A stretch of DNA of 64,000 nucleotides. It comes from Venturia oleaginea (lineage: Eukaryota; Ascomycota; Dothideomycetes; Venturiales; Venturiaceae). The position numbers and the translations under genes were made by a program. The stretch spans positions 124,001-188,000 of the forward strand of contig JABMLP010000026.1 in assembly GCA_013176395.1 (NCBI GenBank), read 5' to 3'. Shown here one piece after another: positions 33,995 through 46,080 of this stretch (the first letter of the stretch is position 1; each line of letters starts with the position of its first letter). The notes beneath the pieces were generated by a model. That model was not told where the DNA came from and did no database searches. It saw only the letters and a list, made by a program, of their open reading frames with translations.

Positions 33995-36372
33995 TCAATC
34001 CCGATTGATCACCCTCAAGTTTCTCCTCGGATTTAGTATGACTCCCACAAAGCTCGGCTCCATGCCTTCTAAAAGACTCTCCGAGTCTGTGTCTTCGTTG
34101 GTCCCACTATCAGTCTGTCTTCCACTTGTGTCCACGCTGTTGGAAGCCCGATGGTGATATGGCCCGATCAGACTACTGGTATTGCCTACACTTTGGTGAG
34201 AATTGTGCTTTTTCCAGGACGCATTCGATGAGGATACCGCTCCACCTGCACTGAAAAGGGCAGCGTCAAAGCTGGCCCGATCTTTTTCGGTTTCCTCCAT
34301 CATGTCCGTGTGTCGTTTGTACATCTGAAGGCGTCGACGGTAGATGAACAAACAGAAAGCGAGGTAGAGTGCAAGAACTCCAAAGACACCTGCTAACATG
34401 CCGCCGATAATGGCACCTAGGTTGTTGCCTCCCGATGATCCTGCTCCTGCCCCAGGAGCTGTCACAGTAACGACCGCACCAGGACCACTAACTGTATAAG
34501 TAATGGGCTTCCCGGTTACCATCGGCCCAGCGGTAGCCGTGAGCATAGGAGCAGTGACGGTTGCACCACCTAAAGGACCTCCACCAATGACCTTTTGGAC
34601 GGCGTCGGGCACCAGGTAACCATAAGAGCCTTCAAGACCTTGGGGTTTTCCACTGATGCTTTTTTGTGAGAGTTGCTGTGAGAGGGGGTTGTTACTGCCA
34701 CCACTCAAACTTGTGAATTGGCTCACCCATTGCAAAGCGCTCGTGTTGAATACATATATGCCTGGAAACTCGCAATCGATATCTGGACCAGTGTAGCCTC
34801 CAACTGAAACCATCTGAGCATCCCAGATGTTGCAAGTATGGCCTACACGAGGATGAGGCACGGATTGGCCAGACTGATCCACCTGGATCCAAGTGAATGC
34901 AGGGATCGTAAGTATCCACATGTCGTCGTATTGAATTTGGTTATTCCAAGGAATCAAGTTTTGCCCGCCGAACATGTGTACCTGGTAACTGGAGCCACTT
35001 CGAATAATTAGCACTGTTCTACCGGCCGAAGAATTTTACTTACTCTGCTGATGCTGCAACGACGGCACAAGGATTAACTCGAACCTTGGGTGTCGGTCCG
35101 CTGGTAGATTGTCTGTACCAGGTGGAGCCGGCAATGTCGAAGATGTCAACTTCATCCATTTGGGTAAAGGTCTCATTAGTGCCACCGCCGAGACTCAACA
35201 GTATGCCTTCATCTCCATACCCTGGCACATATAACAGCAGTCCATCGGCCCTCTTGGTAAATCCATTTGAATCTTGAATGCCGGCGTCCGTGATGTTTCT
35301 CCAAGCACCATCAGAACCCACACTTTGAGTCTTCAGCTCTTTGTTGGTATGTCCAGGAAAGGTGTACTCCACGAATGATTTGAGATACACTCGAGGAACC
35401 TGGTTGGTCCAACTTTGTGTCGTCAAGTAATCAAGGTGGCCCCCAAAGTACCAACCTCGACCAAGAGATGCTAGGCCAAATCCTGAGCCCTCCGCAGCTC
35501 GCTCAATTGGTACACCTCCAGCCTCGGAATTCGTGCCTTCTGACGTTTGCTGGTTCGTGTGTTCTTTCCAGCTTGACGAGCCAATATCGTATTCCCACAG
35601 TGAATTTGCAGTGGGTGTGCTTATTGGATTGTCTGAGAATTCTCCGCCGTACATGTATAAGGAATTGTAAGAATTCCAGAGGTAGCCATTTGCCACAGGA
35701 GGAGGACCCGATGGTTGGGCAAGCCTGGAGGAAGCAGGTGTCGAAATCGGCCAGGTCTTTGTGAGATCGAATTTTAGGAAGTCGCTATCTGTGTCAAACC
35801 AATTAGAGATAGCTCCTTGTAAAACTCCCGGTAGTCTTACTCCATGTGTTTGACTTTTGGCCTTGTGCAGTCATCTTCCGCCCACCATAAAGGTATAGAG
35901 TTCCATTCACGATTGCGCTCTGTTGGCTCCATCTCTTGCAATAGTCTGTTGGGTCGTCGGCTCGTTTTGATAGTGAAAGTTCCTGGATTGGCGCGGTGAA
36001 AGGTGCTCCAGATGCTCCAAACAGAGGCCTTCCATCGTTTGTAAAAAGGGTAAATTGTGTGAAGGTAAGAATGACAATGAGGATGATTGCGACAAGCGCA
36101 GTTCTGTAGATCAATGCTCTCGTCGGCCTTGGTAGGGCCATTTGTGTAACAGTGGTGTATAAAAGCTCCTCTGTATCATTGTCCTGGATATCTTCCCATT
36201 CTAAGTCATCGCCATCTGGCACAGGGCTCTCGAATATATCGTGCTTGCTTCGAAATCGTACTTTGAGGACGGGTCGTGCAGGATATTGAGGTTCGTCTTC
36301 GAACAGACCAGTCTCTCTAAACGCTGAGGTCCGTCTCGGTCTTACCGTTCCAACTCCTGCTGGGGACTGCAT
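33995..36372 (-). CDS. Kelch-repeat membrane protein with N- and C-terminal transmembrane segments
   Basis: Three exons, 36372-35841, 35788-35044, 34997-33995, give 759 residues. The frame continues two codons upstream of the ATG at 36372 without another ATG. A cytosolic-looking acidic N-terminus is followed by a transmembrane segment (LVAIILIVILTFTQF, about 85-105). Kelch-type beta-propeller blades come next (NGTLYLYGGRK, NSLYMYGGEFSD, GILLSLGGGTNE, YQVHMFGGQN, MVSVGGYTG). A Gly/Thr-rich stretch precedes a second transmembrane segment (GGMLAGVFGVLALYLAF), then a basic RRRLQMYKRH stop-transfer and a Ser-rich tail. The propeller would lie in the lumen or outside the cell with both ends cytosolic. 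It resembles fungal galactose-oxidase/kelch membrane proteins of unknown role. Introns are 52 and 46 bases. Confidence 0.8.
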
Positions 36373-36949
36373 AATCAATAACGCGTAGGCGAATGACAGG
36401 CGAGCTTGAAGTGGATACGAGCGGTGGTGTGCCTCGTCGGAAACTAATAATGGTGATGGAACGCGTTCATCCCAGAAGTCAATGGCAGGGGGGCGAAGTA
36501 TTGAAAGACAAGGCTGTGAGACTGTGAGGCTGTAGAATAAAACAGAGACGACTGCGGTCAGAAGTCATTGAGCTGATGTCTCGTACGTATACCCCAGATT
36601 GCTCAGTTATCGGAATTCAAGCTTGCCGTCCCCATGGTGTTGCCAACGCGCACGTCATGGGAGGCATGCTGTACACTGCTATTCGTGCAAGACACGGGAC
36701 AGATGGCGATCAGGGCGAGAAATGGGCAGACGGCCGAAAGGTCGCCTGCCTGCGTGGGCCAACAGTTAGATTTCTCTTCATCCTGGCCATCTGCAGACCT
36801 CGCGAACAACTCCGGACGGGACACGCATATATATCGGCTTATCAAAGCCAGAAAGGCTCTTAGCGGCAATCTCTTGATAGTGTTATGCAGCTCTGCTCAC
36901 CCGAATCTCCGGTGCCTTCACGTGCCCACACTCGCATCATTGCACGTCA
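36373..36949. other. Intergenic: kelch gene promoter and exo5 3' region
   Basis: No supported gene; short frames on both strands overlap one another without any motif. Confidence 0.5.
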
Positions 36950-38872
36950 TCAATGGCCACTCGAGCCACTCTTCCTCTTCTTATTACTAACATTTCCCCT
37001 CCGATCCCTAAACTTCTCCACCGCCTCCTTCACTTTACTTTCCCTCCACTCACAACCCTCCTTGAACTCACAACTCCCACACTTCCAAGCATCTTCCACG
37101 TCCACTCCTCTCGCCTCCCTCTCTCCACGCCACCATTTCATTCCATCCTCAATATACTCCCTCAAAATCCCTTCCTCAAATGGAAACACTTTACTCCCAA
37201 TCATCGATCCATCACTTTGCTTTCTAAATTCCGCTTGAAGGATATTGCCGACATGTGCTGCCGAAGGAATCGTGCGTGCGAATTCCGTGACCATGAGAGA
37301 CCAGAGGAGAGTGAGTGTATTATGTTGAGAGAGTTCCAAGACGGAGTCGGAACGTGAGTTGAACTCAGCAAACGATTCATCTGCTGAGGTTTGCGGCATG
37401 AAATTATCCTCCAGCGCTGCAATAGCAGCAATAAAGCCATCGGTGAATGTCGCGTTGGCCTTGAGCTTGTAGCGGTCGAATATGGTGTCCGCTTGCACCC
37501 TATTTGTCGCCAATGAGGAGAAGAGGTGGTGGTAAAGATGGAGTTGCATGTTCGTTGGTTTCAAAGACGACCCCTTTGGTAAGGAAGCAGCCATTCTCGT
37601 TTTGACATCCGTGATGTATACTTTCCTCGGTGGTCCATCCATGGATTCCAAACTTCCCAACCAGGGGCTAGCCGTGTCTTGCTGCTGTGAGGAGGGCATA
37701 TCGTAATAGTCCAGTATCGTCTTTTGCTCAGGCGGCAATGCCATTTTCGCCCCATCCTGTTTTACCTTCGATAATTCCAAGGCTTCTTCCAGTTCAGGAT
37801 CTGGACACTTGACTCCAATCTCATCAATGATGCCATTAACAACTTGTCCATCTATAACGCCCCAAACCTCGAGTTCTCGTGTCATGCCCGTAGCGCGCAA
37901 TGTACGCAGTCCTTGTATCACATTCCATATGCGTAGTCCCCAGCTATCTTCCCTGGTCGTAACATCAACAGGCACAACATCATGCACTTGCGCTTCCAGC
38001 AACGCATGAACCTTTGTCCCAGCCTTCATAGCTGGCGTTCTCCTCTTTCGTCCCAGCTTCGACGTGAGTGTAAACCAGTATTGTAACTCGCACCAAGCAG
38101 GCGACACCAGATCAGAAACAGAAAGCGATTTCTTTGGCTGCGATCGAAAGCGTTCAAGGGGTGATCTCGTGTCCGGCGGAGGGGTGGGAGGAGGAGGCAT
38201 AAGCTCATGCGTGGTAACTCCATCAGATCCCGACGAGGAAGCAAGATTTGTGCTGTCCGAATCAACTACACGCTGAAAGTCAGCTCGTTAGTCAAAAGCA
38301 CAAACAAAAATCACCACCCAGCCACAAGACTCACTGACAATTTCCCTCCTCGCTCCTCCAGCTCTCCCTTCTTCTCCATCTTCCTCGATGTTCTCCTCCC
38401 CGCATAACCCCTCTTCACAAGAAAAGAATGTAGCGGTGGTCCCCAAACTCTCCCTCTCCCTCCTGGCAGTGGACGCGGGCAAGAACGCAACACCCCTCTC
38501 ATCGCCACCCGAACTTGAGCCCCCCTCAATACTCCTAAGTAAATCCTCTAAAATCGCCTCTCCCTCAATACCAAAATCGGATCCGTAGTCACTACCCGGA
38601 TCCGCCTCTTTCTCTTTTTCTCTCGGCCGCGCCTGGAGTAACTCAGCATCCACGTCGATATCGCTACCGTAGTCGCTTGGGATGGTTGTCGTGGTATCTG
38701 ACAATAAGTTATTGCTGTGATTGAGGAGACTAGTACTACGACGTTTTGCCGTGTAGATTCGTGGAGGCGTCATTGATGTTGTTTCGGCTGGAGGGAATGG
38801 TGCGCGATGGTGGCGGGGTTTGAGGAGCGCGGACCTTGCGCGAGATCTTGTGATTTGCGTTTCTTCTGCCAA
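36950..38872 (-). CDS. exo5: Exonuclease V (Dem1/Exo5), iron-sulfur single-strand exonuclease
   Basis: Two exons, 38872-38335 and 38265-36950, give 617 residues, close to yeast Dem1. After a disordered acidic N-terminus, LSVSDLVSPAWCELQYWFTL supplies the first cluster cysteine. KAGTKVHALLEAQVHD, VNGIIDEIG and VYITDVKTR hold the acidic and Lys residues of the RecB-like nuclease core. CGSCEFKEGCEWR near the C-terminus supplies the remaining three cysteines of the 4Fe-4S cluster. Yeast Exo5 maintains mitochondrial DNA and works 5' to 3' on single strands. The intron (38266-38334) could instead use GTCAGT with a nearby acceptor, changing only a few residues at EIV-IDSDS. Confidence 0.9.
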
Positions 38873-39387
38873 GCTCGTTGGATCATAATAGATACTTCAC
38901 TAGCTTGACTTGGCAAGGCTAGATCAAGAATGAATAATAAGCGGAGTTTTTGATCACGTTACCTGGATTTTAACGAAGGTCTTTAAAATTGAAATAAGAA
39001 GTATGAAGGAGCTCTTAGAGATAAGGTTCGTACTATCCGGAAAAATCGCCAATCAATATTCTTTTGAAGGAAAGGAAACGGGATGTAAGTGGAAGGCCGC
39101 CAAGGCGGATAATACAATAGTTCTTCCAAAGAAAGAGTTGACGAAGTCCGGGGATGCTCCTTATATGACGTGGCTATTGAAAGCTCACGGATAAATGCCA
39201 AAATCTTGGGACACCGACAACCTTACTTGATCGATTTTCAACATAGTTCGAAAGTCAGCAACTCACAGGCAGAATCGAAAGAAGTCTGGCAATTTTGGAA
39301 AAAAATGAGTTAGTCTCCAACATCATTTTGAGCATTATCTGTGAATAGTAACACTCCAAACCACCATTCACCCAAAGATGCCACCAT
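38873..39387. other. Intergenic: exo5 promoter and M13 peptidase 3' region
   Basis: A plus-strand frame at 39003-39194 (63 codons) shows no motif and I do not call it. Nothing else is seen. Confidence 0.5.
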
Positions 39388-42300
39388 CTACCAAAGCTCA
39401 CAAGTCGGCTTCTTGTCCTTACATTGAAAGGCATCCTTAAATCCCGCCGTATTCGCCAACGTTCCCAAGATCCTCACAGCATTAGGGCTATGAACATCAG
39501 TATAAATCAACTCCTCCGCCCTTCCCGGTCTAGCCTTCCCACACCACCAGTTCGAATACGAAACAAAGAACATCTGCTCTTTGGTAAACATTTCCAACCC
39601 GGCAATTCGGCTGTCAGGTTTCGCCAGGTTCCTCCTTTGCCAAGCAGCATAAGCCGCATTAATACCTCCGGTATCCGCAATATTCTCGCCCAGCGTGAAT
39701 CGACCATTGACGTTAAGAATTTTTCCACCGGGGCCAACGACGGTATATTTGTTGAATTGATCGACGAAGCATTGGGTTTTTTTGTCGAAGTTGGCGATGG
39801 TGGCGTTGTCCCACCAGTCTGTGTACCTACCTGTTTCGTCAAATTTAGAGCCACTGTCGTCGAAGCCGTGGGTGATTTCGTGACCGGCGACGGAGCCGAA
39901 GGCACCGTACGAGACGTATTCGGGGAGTAATTCGCTAAAGACGGGAAGTTGCATTATGCCTGCTGGAAAGACAATTTCGTTAACCGAAGGGCTGTAGTAG
40001 GCATTCACGGTTGGGGCAGTCATTCCCCATCGAGCGCGATCTACGGGGATAAGTAGGTCGTTCCAGGCTTTTGCTTGGGCGAACGTGTTCAGGTTGCGAC
40101 CGTACTCGTAATAGTTATCCCCAATGGTGAGGTTAGCATAGTATTTTTGCAGATCCTGTTGCATCCGTTAGTTTAAGTGCTGGAAGACGTGAAGGTGATC
40201 CGTCGTTAGGACGAGATTCAGAGTGCAACAGGTGGCTCGGTGAATCTAGTTCTGTTCCCACGTTTAGATATTGCGGGTTCCTCCTCCCTCTGGATGCACT
40301 CGGCCCGAGATCGAATTCGATAGATCTCTGGCACCATTGGATGTGGGATTACCGGGCTTCAATGGACACCGACATCGAATCGAGGGTCGTGAAACATGGG
40401 AAATGCTCGATCTAAAGGAACAGGGCTACTGGATCTAAAATGGGGCGGGTGAAAGAAGAACTTACGGCAGGATCCAGGACGTCGGGAGACGCGGTTGGGT
40501 ACCCAATCTTTTGCACAATCTTCTTAACCTTATTGACCGCTTTGTCTTGTGTGGCTGGAGTCATCCATTCAAGCGTCTTCAATTTCCTTGAAAATTCAAC
40601 CTTGATCTCACTGATGATGCGATCGCCCAATGCTTTGGCAGCCTGACTGAATGCTTTGTCCACATACGCCGCACTCAGAAACCAACCAAGGTCATTGTCA
40701 ACCTCACTCACGCAGGTACGCCATCGTTCAGACACGGCGAAGGCGTCACGACCAGATTGGAAGTTGGCGAATACCCTTGCTGGCCAGCGGTAGTCACCGG
40801 CTAGACGACCGCCCCAGTTAGCGATGATTCTGTACTGCATGTAGCCATGGATTGCCTTCCGCGAGGTTGATTTCAGAGTGGTAGACAGGTTTCCAGCATA
40901 ATATTCGTCATTATTGAGGATGAACTTGGGCGTGTAAGCAGCGGGTTTTTGATCGTCCAGTAGCTTTTCTATGTCGATCTCCGGGACAATTTTCTGGAAA
41001 TCAGCTACTGAGACCGGCTTGTAATAATACTACCAAAGATTAGCCTCATTGTACTCTCATTTGAAATGCAACGACTGCAATTCCGTCAATTCATTTTTGC
41101 ACTGCCTTAGAACTTGAGTTCACTGCGACCATATGCCTCTTCTCATATTAGATACCGAGGTGGATAAATTCTTGGCAATGAATATTATTGCCAGACACAT
41201 AGCGTTATTAATAGTGATTTAAGGAGCTGTATCAGAGTGACTTCATTTTCGTGGACGTGGATTGAACGTGGGACTGTGCGGTTGCTACTGCGCATGACAA
41301 TGCCGTATTGACGGGGATGTGAACTTACAGACGTCTGTCCTGTTATCTCTGGATCCGGTGAAGCACGGACCAGTTTAGACTCCAATTCAGCAATGAGCTT
41401 GGCAGTCTCCATGTATTCCTTGTTTTCTGGATCTTGGAAAAGAGAGGCATTGGGGATAGGTTGTCCAGTCCAGATTGTCTGAAACATCTGCGCCATTGAA
41501 CGAGTGTAATTGGCAACCACAGCTGGGTTGTCGTAATACTTCTTGGAACCCAAGCCCTTTTCTCCCCTACTTATCCCGATAATATTGACGTCGGGGTTCT
41601 TATCATCGGTCTTTTCGAACGGGAATCTGGTAAGCACAAGTGGATATTAAATGAGCAGGAAGCAAGACTTACAGTTACGCCGGTACTCACGAGAGCGTCA
41701 ACGGCGTTCTTTGCTAGCCAAACCAATGCTTTCGTCAGTCCCTCTTTGTCGGCACTGGGCTCTGGACCGGCCGCAGGGTAGTACTTTTCGAGCTCGTCCA
41801 TTAGATCACGGACTGGCTTTACGCCATAAGCCTTAATTGCATTCTCATTCATGCAAAGGTTGTACGCGGATTTCATTTTTCCGAAGTTCTCCTTATCGAT
41901 GGCAGTATTGGAGGCGGGGAGGGAAGTGTTGCCTGAGTATTGGCCTTCCAAGATCTCGTGGAGGATGTCTGTGCTCGCGTCTGTCATGACTGAGCCAGTG
42001 GATATCGCTAAAGCAGAGTGTCAGCGAATTTCATAAAACATAGCTCTCATCTAAATTGCAATTTCGACAGCTCAAAGGGGTCAATTTTGGGGCGCTTTGG
42101 GCAAGGTGTATAGATTCTTACAATATTGATCTGCACGATAGTCATTCTTCTCGCGCCAGCCACCACAGGCGTAAGTGCTAAAATCGACACATGGATCGAT
42201 CGCGGTGTAGTTTGCCGCCAAGTTAGACTTTATGGCCGCTGCATAGTTAACGCATTGGCTGTTTGTACACATAGGACCAGTATCGGCACGCTTGTCGACA

Positions 42301-42769
42301 TGGTTGGTACGCTCGACGTTGGGAAATGAAGACTTCAGGTTGGTCTCCAGGTTGCTTTGGTGGACCGCTGGTACGACGACATGTGGGTGTCTAGGCTGCA
42401 TGTGGCGGTTCATATGATGGCTGCATGCGCGGACTGGAACTGAGTGTCAGCTGTACTCGTTCCTCTGACTAGCCCAAGATCGATATCTTTGAGGCCAAGT
42501 GAAAAATAGATTTGCCAGGAACCATTAGATATCGATCTAAGGTTGATGTACAGACATTGGGAATAAATGTTCTGTATGGCTGATGTGCTCTTACCTGCCG
42601 GGCCTCCAATTAGAACTCCAGTGAACACTACAGCCAGAAAGCCCAGTGCAAGAAACCGATTGCGCATGCGCTTCCTATCAACTGGAGGCTCAACATTCTC
42701 GTCTACGTCAACGATTCGGATCAAAAGAGGCTCGCCAAAGGTGACATGCTTCTCGTCGAGTGGCGCCAT
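39388..42769 (-). CDS. M13-family zinc metallopeptidase (neprilysin/ECE-like)
   Basis: Six exons, 42769-42595, 42433-42122, 42007-41673, 41610-41329, 41029-40466, 40155-39388, give 811 residues with every phase fitting. A single type II transmembrane segment (FLALGFLAVVFTGVLIGG) near residues 38-56 is followed by DPCVDFSTYACGGW, the start of the M13 N-terminal domain. The catalytic exon holds NAYYSPSVNEIVFPAGIMQ, the zinc motif VAGHEITHGFDD (about residue 645), and ENIADTGG with the third ligand and catalytic Asp. It ends CELW, the conserved C-terminal CxxW. It should be an ecto-peptidase cleaving short peptides. Introns 1, 4 and 5 (161, 299 and 310 bases) are unusually long here and each contains a hairpin repeat. 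Intron 3 relies on an AAAAG acceptor. Confidence 0.92.
40304..40386. repeat. Dispersed hairpin repeat, copy D (in intron 5 of the M13 gene)
   Basis: Left arm CCCGAGATCGAATTCGAT then AGATCTCTGGCA matches the family motif well. The complement of the right arm (40353-40386) reads CCCTCGATTCGATGTCGG. An inner CCATTG...CAATGG pair closes the loop. It lies wholly within the 310-base intron 40156-40465. Confidence 0.65.
41151..41215. repeat. Dispersed hairpin repeat, copy F (in intron 4 of the M13 gene)
   Basis: GATACCGAGGTGGATAA then ATTCTTGGCAAT on the left; ATTGCCAGACACATAGCG then TTATTAATAGTG on the right. The inner stem TGGCAAT/ATTGCCA is perfect; the outer arms have decayed. It lies within intron 41030-41328. 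Confidence 0.55.
42473..42544. repeat. Dispersed hairpin repeat, copy E (in intron 1 of the M13 gene)
   Basis: Left arm CCCAAGATCGATATCTTT; the complement of the right arm (42512-42544) reads CCTTAGATCGATATCTAA then TGGTTCCTGGCAA. The 12-base core AGATCGATATCT is exact in both arms. It lies inside intron 42434-42594. Confidence 0.7.
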
Positions 42770-43539
42770 TGGGAGTCGGGAAATTGTGCGCACGCTCGGT
42801 TGGCATAGACTTTGTTTGTCTCGGTGATGAATCTCGATTACTGAATAATGTGTCGCTGGAATGAGTGACAACGACCAGAAAATTAAAGCTGTAAATTTTA
42901 GTAGCAATTTCTGCAATGTGCTTGCTGAGCACACTGAAAGAAAAGGAATGATGAAGCCAGCGAGGAGCGATCGGCAGAAGGGAAGCAGTCATCTAGAAGG
43001 CGCGTCGGTATTTACGATATCCTGTGGACCCCAATGCATGCAAATTTGTCACTCTGCGGGCAATCAAATGATAACTTGCCCATGGAGCCTCATTTTAGAG
43101 GAGGCATCCGAGGCAATATGACTACATCACCTCCGCAAAGAGCAAGCAAGTGAGGGTGCAGGGATGAAGAATGGTGTTTTAGTGTCTCGAGTGCTCCCGA
43201 GTTAATCTATCTGGCGGGTGATCTCATCAAGTCAACGGTTACCGGCCACAACTTTCCGTTTCTGGGCTGACACGTTAGCTGCCCTTTTGGGCAAAGAACA
43301 GGCTTGATATACCTTCGAAAGTAAAGTACTATGTTGATTTGTCCATCACGGTAAAGCACCGATCTTTGTGTGGAAGCGGTGCAAGTGCAGGCGCCTCCAG
43401 GTCCAGGAATTTGCTGTCGGCTCTCTATTTAAATACACACACACGGAAGACAAAGTGCGAGGCGAGAGAGATTTAAATTGGAGTCCAAAGGAGCTTGGAT
43501 TCATAGCGGTGGAAGGCGCGGGCAGCGATCCACCTCCCC
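42770..43539. other. Intergenic: M13 gene promoter and DUF423 gene 3' region
   Basis: No supported gene in 770 bases. Confidence 0.5.
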
Positions 43540-43960
43540 CTAAACCACAGGGAGTCGTTTGCCAAATGCGAGAGCAACCCATCCACCAATGAGGCAAAGA
43601 CCACCCAATGGAGTGACAGGACCTAACGGCTTGAATCGCTGGGGGTCAAGGACAAGCAGATAGATGGAACCGCTGAAGCCGAGCATGCCGGCGGCGAAGA
43701 GCGACATTGCCAGCCTGTTCTTGGGAGCTACATAGGATGAAAGGAGGAGAACTCCAGCGTGCATCATCTGGGAGGAAATTTAGATGGATTTCAGGCCTTT
43801 CATTCGCCATCAATCTTACCTGATAGTGCGCTGCCGTGTTCCAGTTTGCGAGTCTTGCTGGGTCTGCAATCTTCTTCTTCAAGCCATGAGCGCCAAAGGC
43901 CCCGAGCATGACCGAGCTCGCACCATAGACGCATCCCAGAGACCAAAAGAGAGGTGGCAT
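43540..43960 (-). CDS. DUF423/TMEM256-family small membrane protein
   Basis: Exons 43960-43820 and 43767-43540 (52-base intron) give 122 residues. The N-terminal GASSVMLGAFGAHGLKKK and WNTAAHYQ-MMHAGVLLL, rejoined across the intron, are the family signature. RLAMSLFAAGMLGFSGSIYLL and the ending PLGPVTPLGGLCLIGGWVALAF complete four membrane segments. The family occurs from bacteria (YgdD) to animals (TMEM256) without a firmly established function. The length is normal. The start is followed directly by the first membrane segment, so no separate signal is needed. Confidence 0.9.
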
Positions 43961-44200
43961 GATGGATTGGGTGATTGTGTTGGAAAGTGTCGAAGTTGGT
44001 GTGGTGAAAACAATGCAGAGAATCAGTTGAGGGAGGGTCGAGGATGCCGAGGATGGGAGGGTATCGGGGGGTATCGGGAGGGCAGGTAGATATCGGGAGG
44101 GTAGGTATCTAGTGTGGAGAGGGGATCAACAGTTCAACACATCTACGCGCGTCTCAGGCAGCGCGTCTTCATCCTAAACATCCGCATATTCTGATCCACA

Positions 44201-45519
44201 ATGTCGGATTCTGAAAATGACCCAGCCGTTTCCGAAAACTCCAAAATTGAGGAATCTTTGCGCGAGATCGTGGCGCGTCTATACAAATCCGGAGACCACT
44301 CGGAGCTCACTGTAAAGCGCGTGCGCAAAGCTGCAGAGGTGGAGCTGGACTTACCCGACGACTACTTGAAGAACAACGCAGCCTGGAAATCAAAGAGCAA
44401 GGACGTCATTGCCGACGAACATGCAAGTCGCTGCAGTTTCCAAAGAATCCTCGCATCTAATTCCAACCACAGGCAAAACAAGAGAACGAAGCGCTAGCTT
44501 CCAGTCCTGAGAAGCCTGTCAAGGCTTCCAAACCCGCCTCGAAACCCAATGCAGCTCCTAATCCGAAGAAAGCGTCCGTGCCAGCAAAACGTGGGATCAA
44601 ACGAGCACCTCCGGAGACACAAGTGAAAGCACGTGAGAAGAGGAGGGTTGCTTCAGAATCAGAGGACGAGGATGAAGAGTCTGCCCTGAGCTCTCCCATT
44701 TCAAACGCGTCTAGAGATTTGTCGTCTGGAGAGGAAATTACGACAAGGAAGGCCTCTACCAAGTCTCGAGCAAAGAAGGTCACAAAGGGCCCAGAAACAA
44801 AGAGTACGCGGAGGCTTCAGCATGGGCAAGTCGTAGACTCAGATGAGGAAGATGAAGCCTCGCCAGGACCACAATCCGCACAGCGAGTATTGAAGAAGGT
44901 CGTAGAATCGGAAGAAGAGGAGGAGGCATCGCCACAACCAGAGAAGAAATCGGATGCAGATGGTGATGTCGAGATGGAAGAACCTCCGCCTCCCGCAAAA
45001 GCCCCAGCTAAGGAAGACGCATCGGAGAGCGAAATGTCCGTCCTAATAGACGAAGAGCCACCGCCAAAGAAGAAGCGCCAAAAGAAAGACCCATCCTCCA
45101 AGCCTGTCAAAACCACCAAAGCAAAAGCTGCACCCAAAGCCAAAGCCAAAGCACCTGCCAAGGCCAAACCCGAACTCTCACTTCAGGAAGCACAAATAAA
45201 GGAGCTACAGGCCAACCTCGTCAAGTGCGGTATACGTAAAATGTGGTACCATGAGCTGAAGAACTGCGACACAGCCAAGGAAAAGATTGCGCATTTGAAG
45301 GGTATGCTGAAGGACGCCGGTATGGACGGCAGATTCAGCGAGTCCAAAGCGAAAGAAATCAAGGAGAGGAGAGAATTGGAGAAGGATATCGAATCCGCGA
45401 AAGATTTCGCGTCCAAGTTTGGAGCCCAAGAAGTCAAGGGACGCCGGAAAATGGGTAACAAAGACTGGGGAATTGATGAGAGTTTGCTAGGTGGTGGAGA
45501 GGAGAGCGATAGTGAATGA
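44201..45519 (+). CDS. DEK-C/HIRIP3-like chromatin protein
   Basis: Exons 44201-44422 and 44473-45519 give 422 residues. The 50-base intron has to use a GC donor (GCAAGT) to keep both frames. The N-terminal 75 residues (IEESLREIVARLYKSG...ELTVKRVRKAAEVELDLP) form a DEK-C-like helical domain. The centre is highly charged, with acidic Ser/Glu clusters and Ala/Lys repeats (KAKAAPKAKAKAPAKAK), a likely disordered nuclear tail. The C-terminal IRKMWYHELKNCDTAKEKI and LKGMLKDAGMDGRFSESKAK resemble HIRIP3 and fungal 'transcriptional regulator' proteins related to H2A-H2B chaperones. Histone binding is inferred from family resemblance only. Confidence 0.8.
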
Positions 45520-46080
45520 GACGATGAATTGAACAGGTCGAACAGCTTAGAGTCCCATAGACCATTCAGATTGGTTTAACTCCTCAGGACGCAAAAATAC
45601 AAGTCTCATCAAAACACTGTAGCAATGAAACCACTGGCAAGTAAAATTCCCCAGACCGGCTAGCTTGATTGTCGATCGTCTATCCTTAGCTCTAACCAAA
45701 TAAGTTGCATAGTAAGATCTTACATAATGCGGGGAAGGAAGGTTTCATGACGCTTCACTCCCCTGAGCTCTCTCTCACAGCAGGCACCTCCACCTCGGAA
45801 CGTAAGCTCCAAGTTTCCAACCAATGCAATGGAGCTCCAAGCCGCCGCCGCCGATTCATCCGATCGCACCGAAAACATTCTTGTACATAGCTTGTTCTGT
45901 CGCGAGCATAGATGTTATAGTTAGCATCAATCTTTATCTTTACTTGCGGCATGGAACTTATTCTTTTTTGATTTCGTCTCCCATCACATCGTTCTGCATA
46001 CTATACACCACGAAAAAGAGCTTGGAGCATACCTGTCCCTACGTCTGGTCGAGGACAGTTAAGCAAGAGGAAGATATATA
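45520..46080. other. Intergenic: acyl-CoA synthetase promoter
   Basis: It follows the stop of the HIRIP3-like gene and leads into the ATG at 46081. No gene is supported. Confidence 0.5.

Noticed and set aside
40960..41000. TCGATCTCCGGG...TTTTCTGGAA resembling the palindrome motif
   Set aside because: It is coding sequence for DFQKIVPEIDIEKL in the M13 gene and lacks an inverted partner, so the resemblance is chance.
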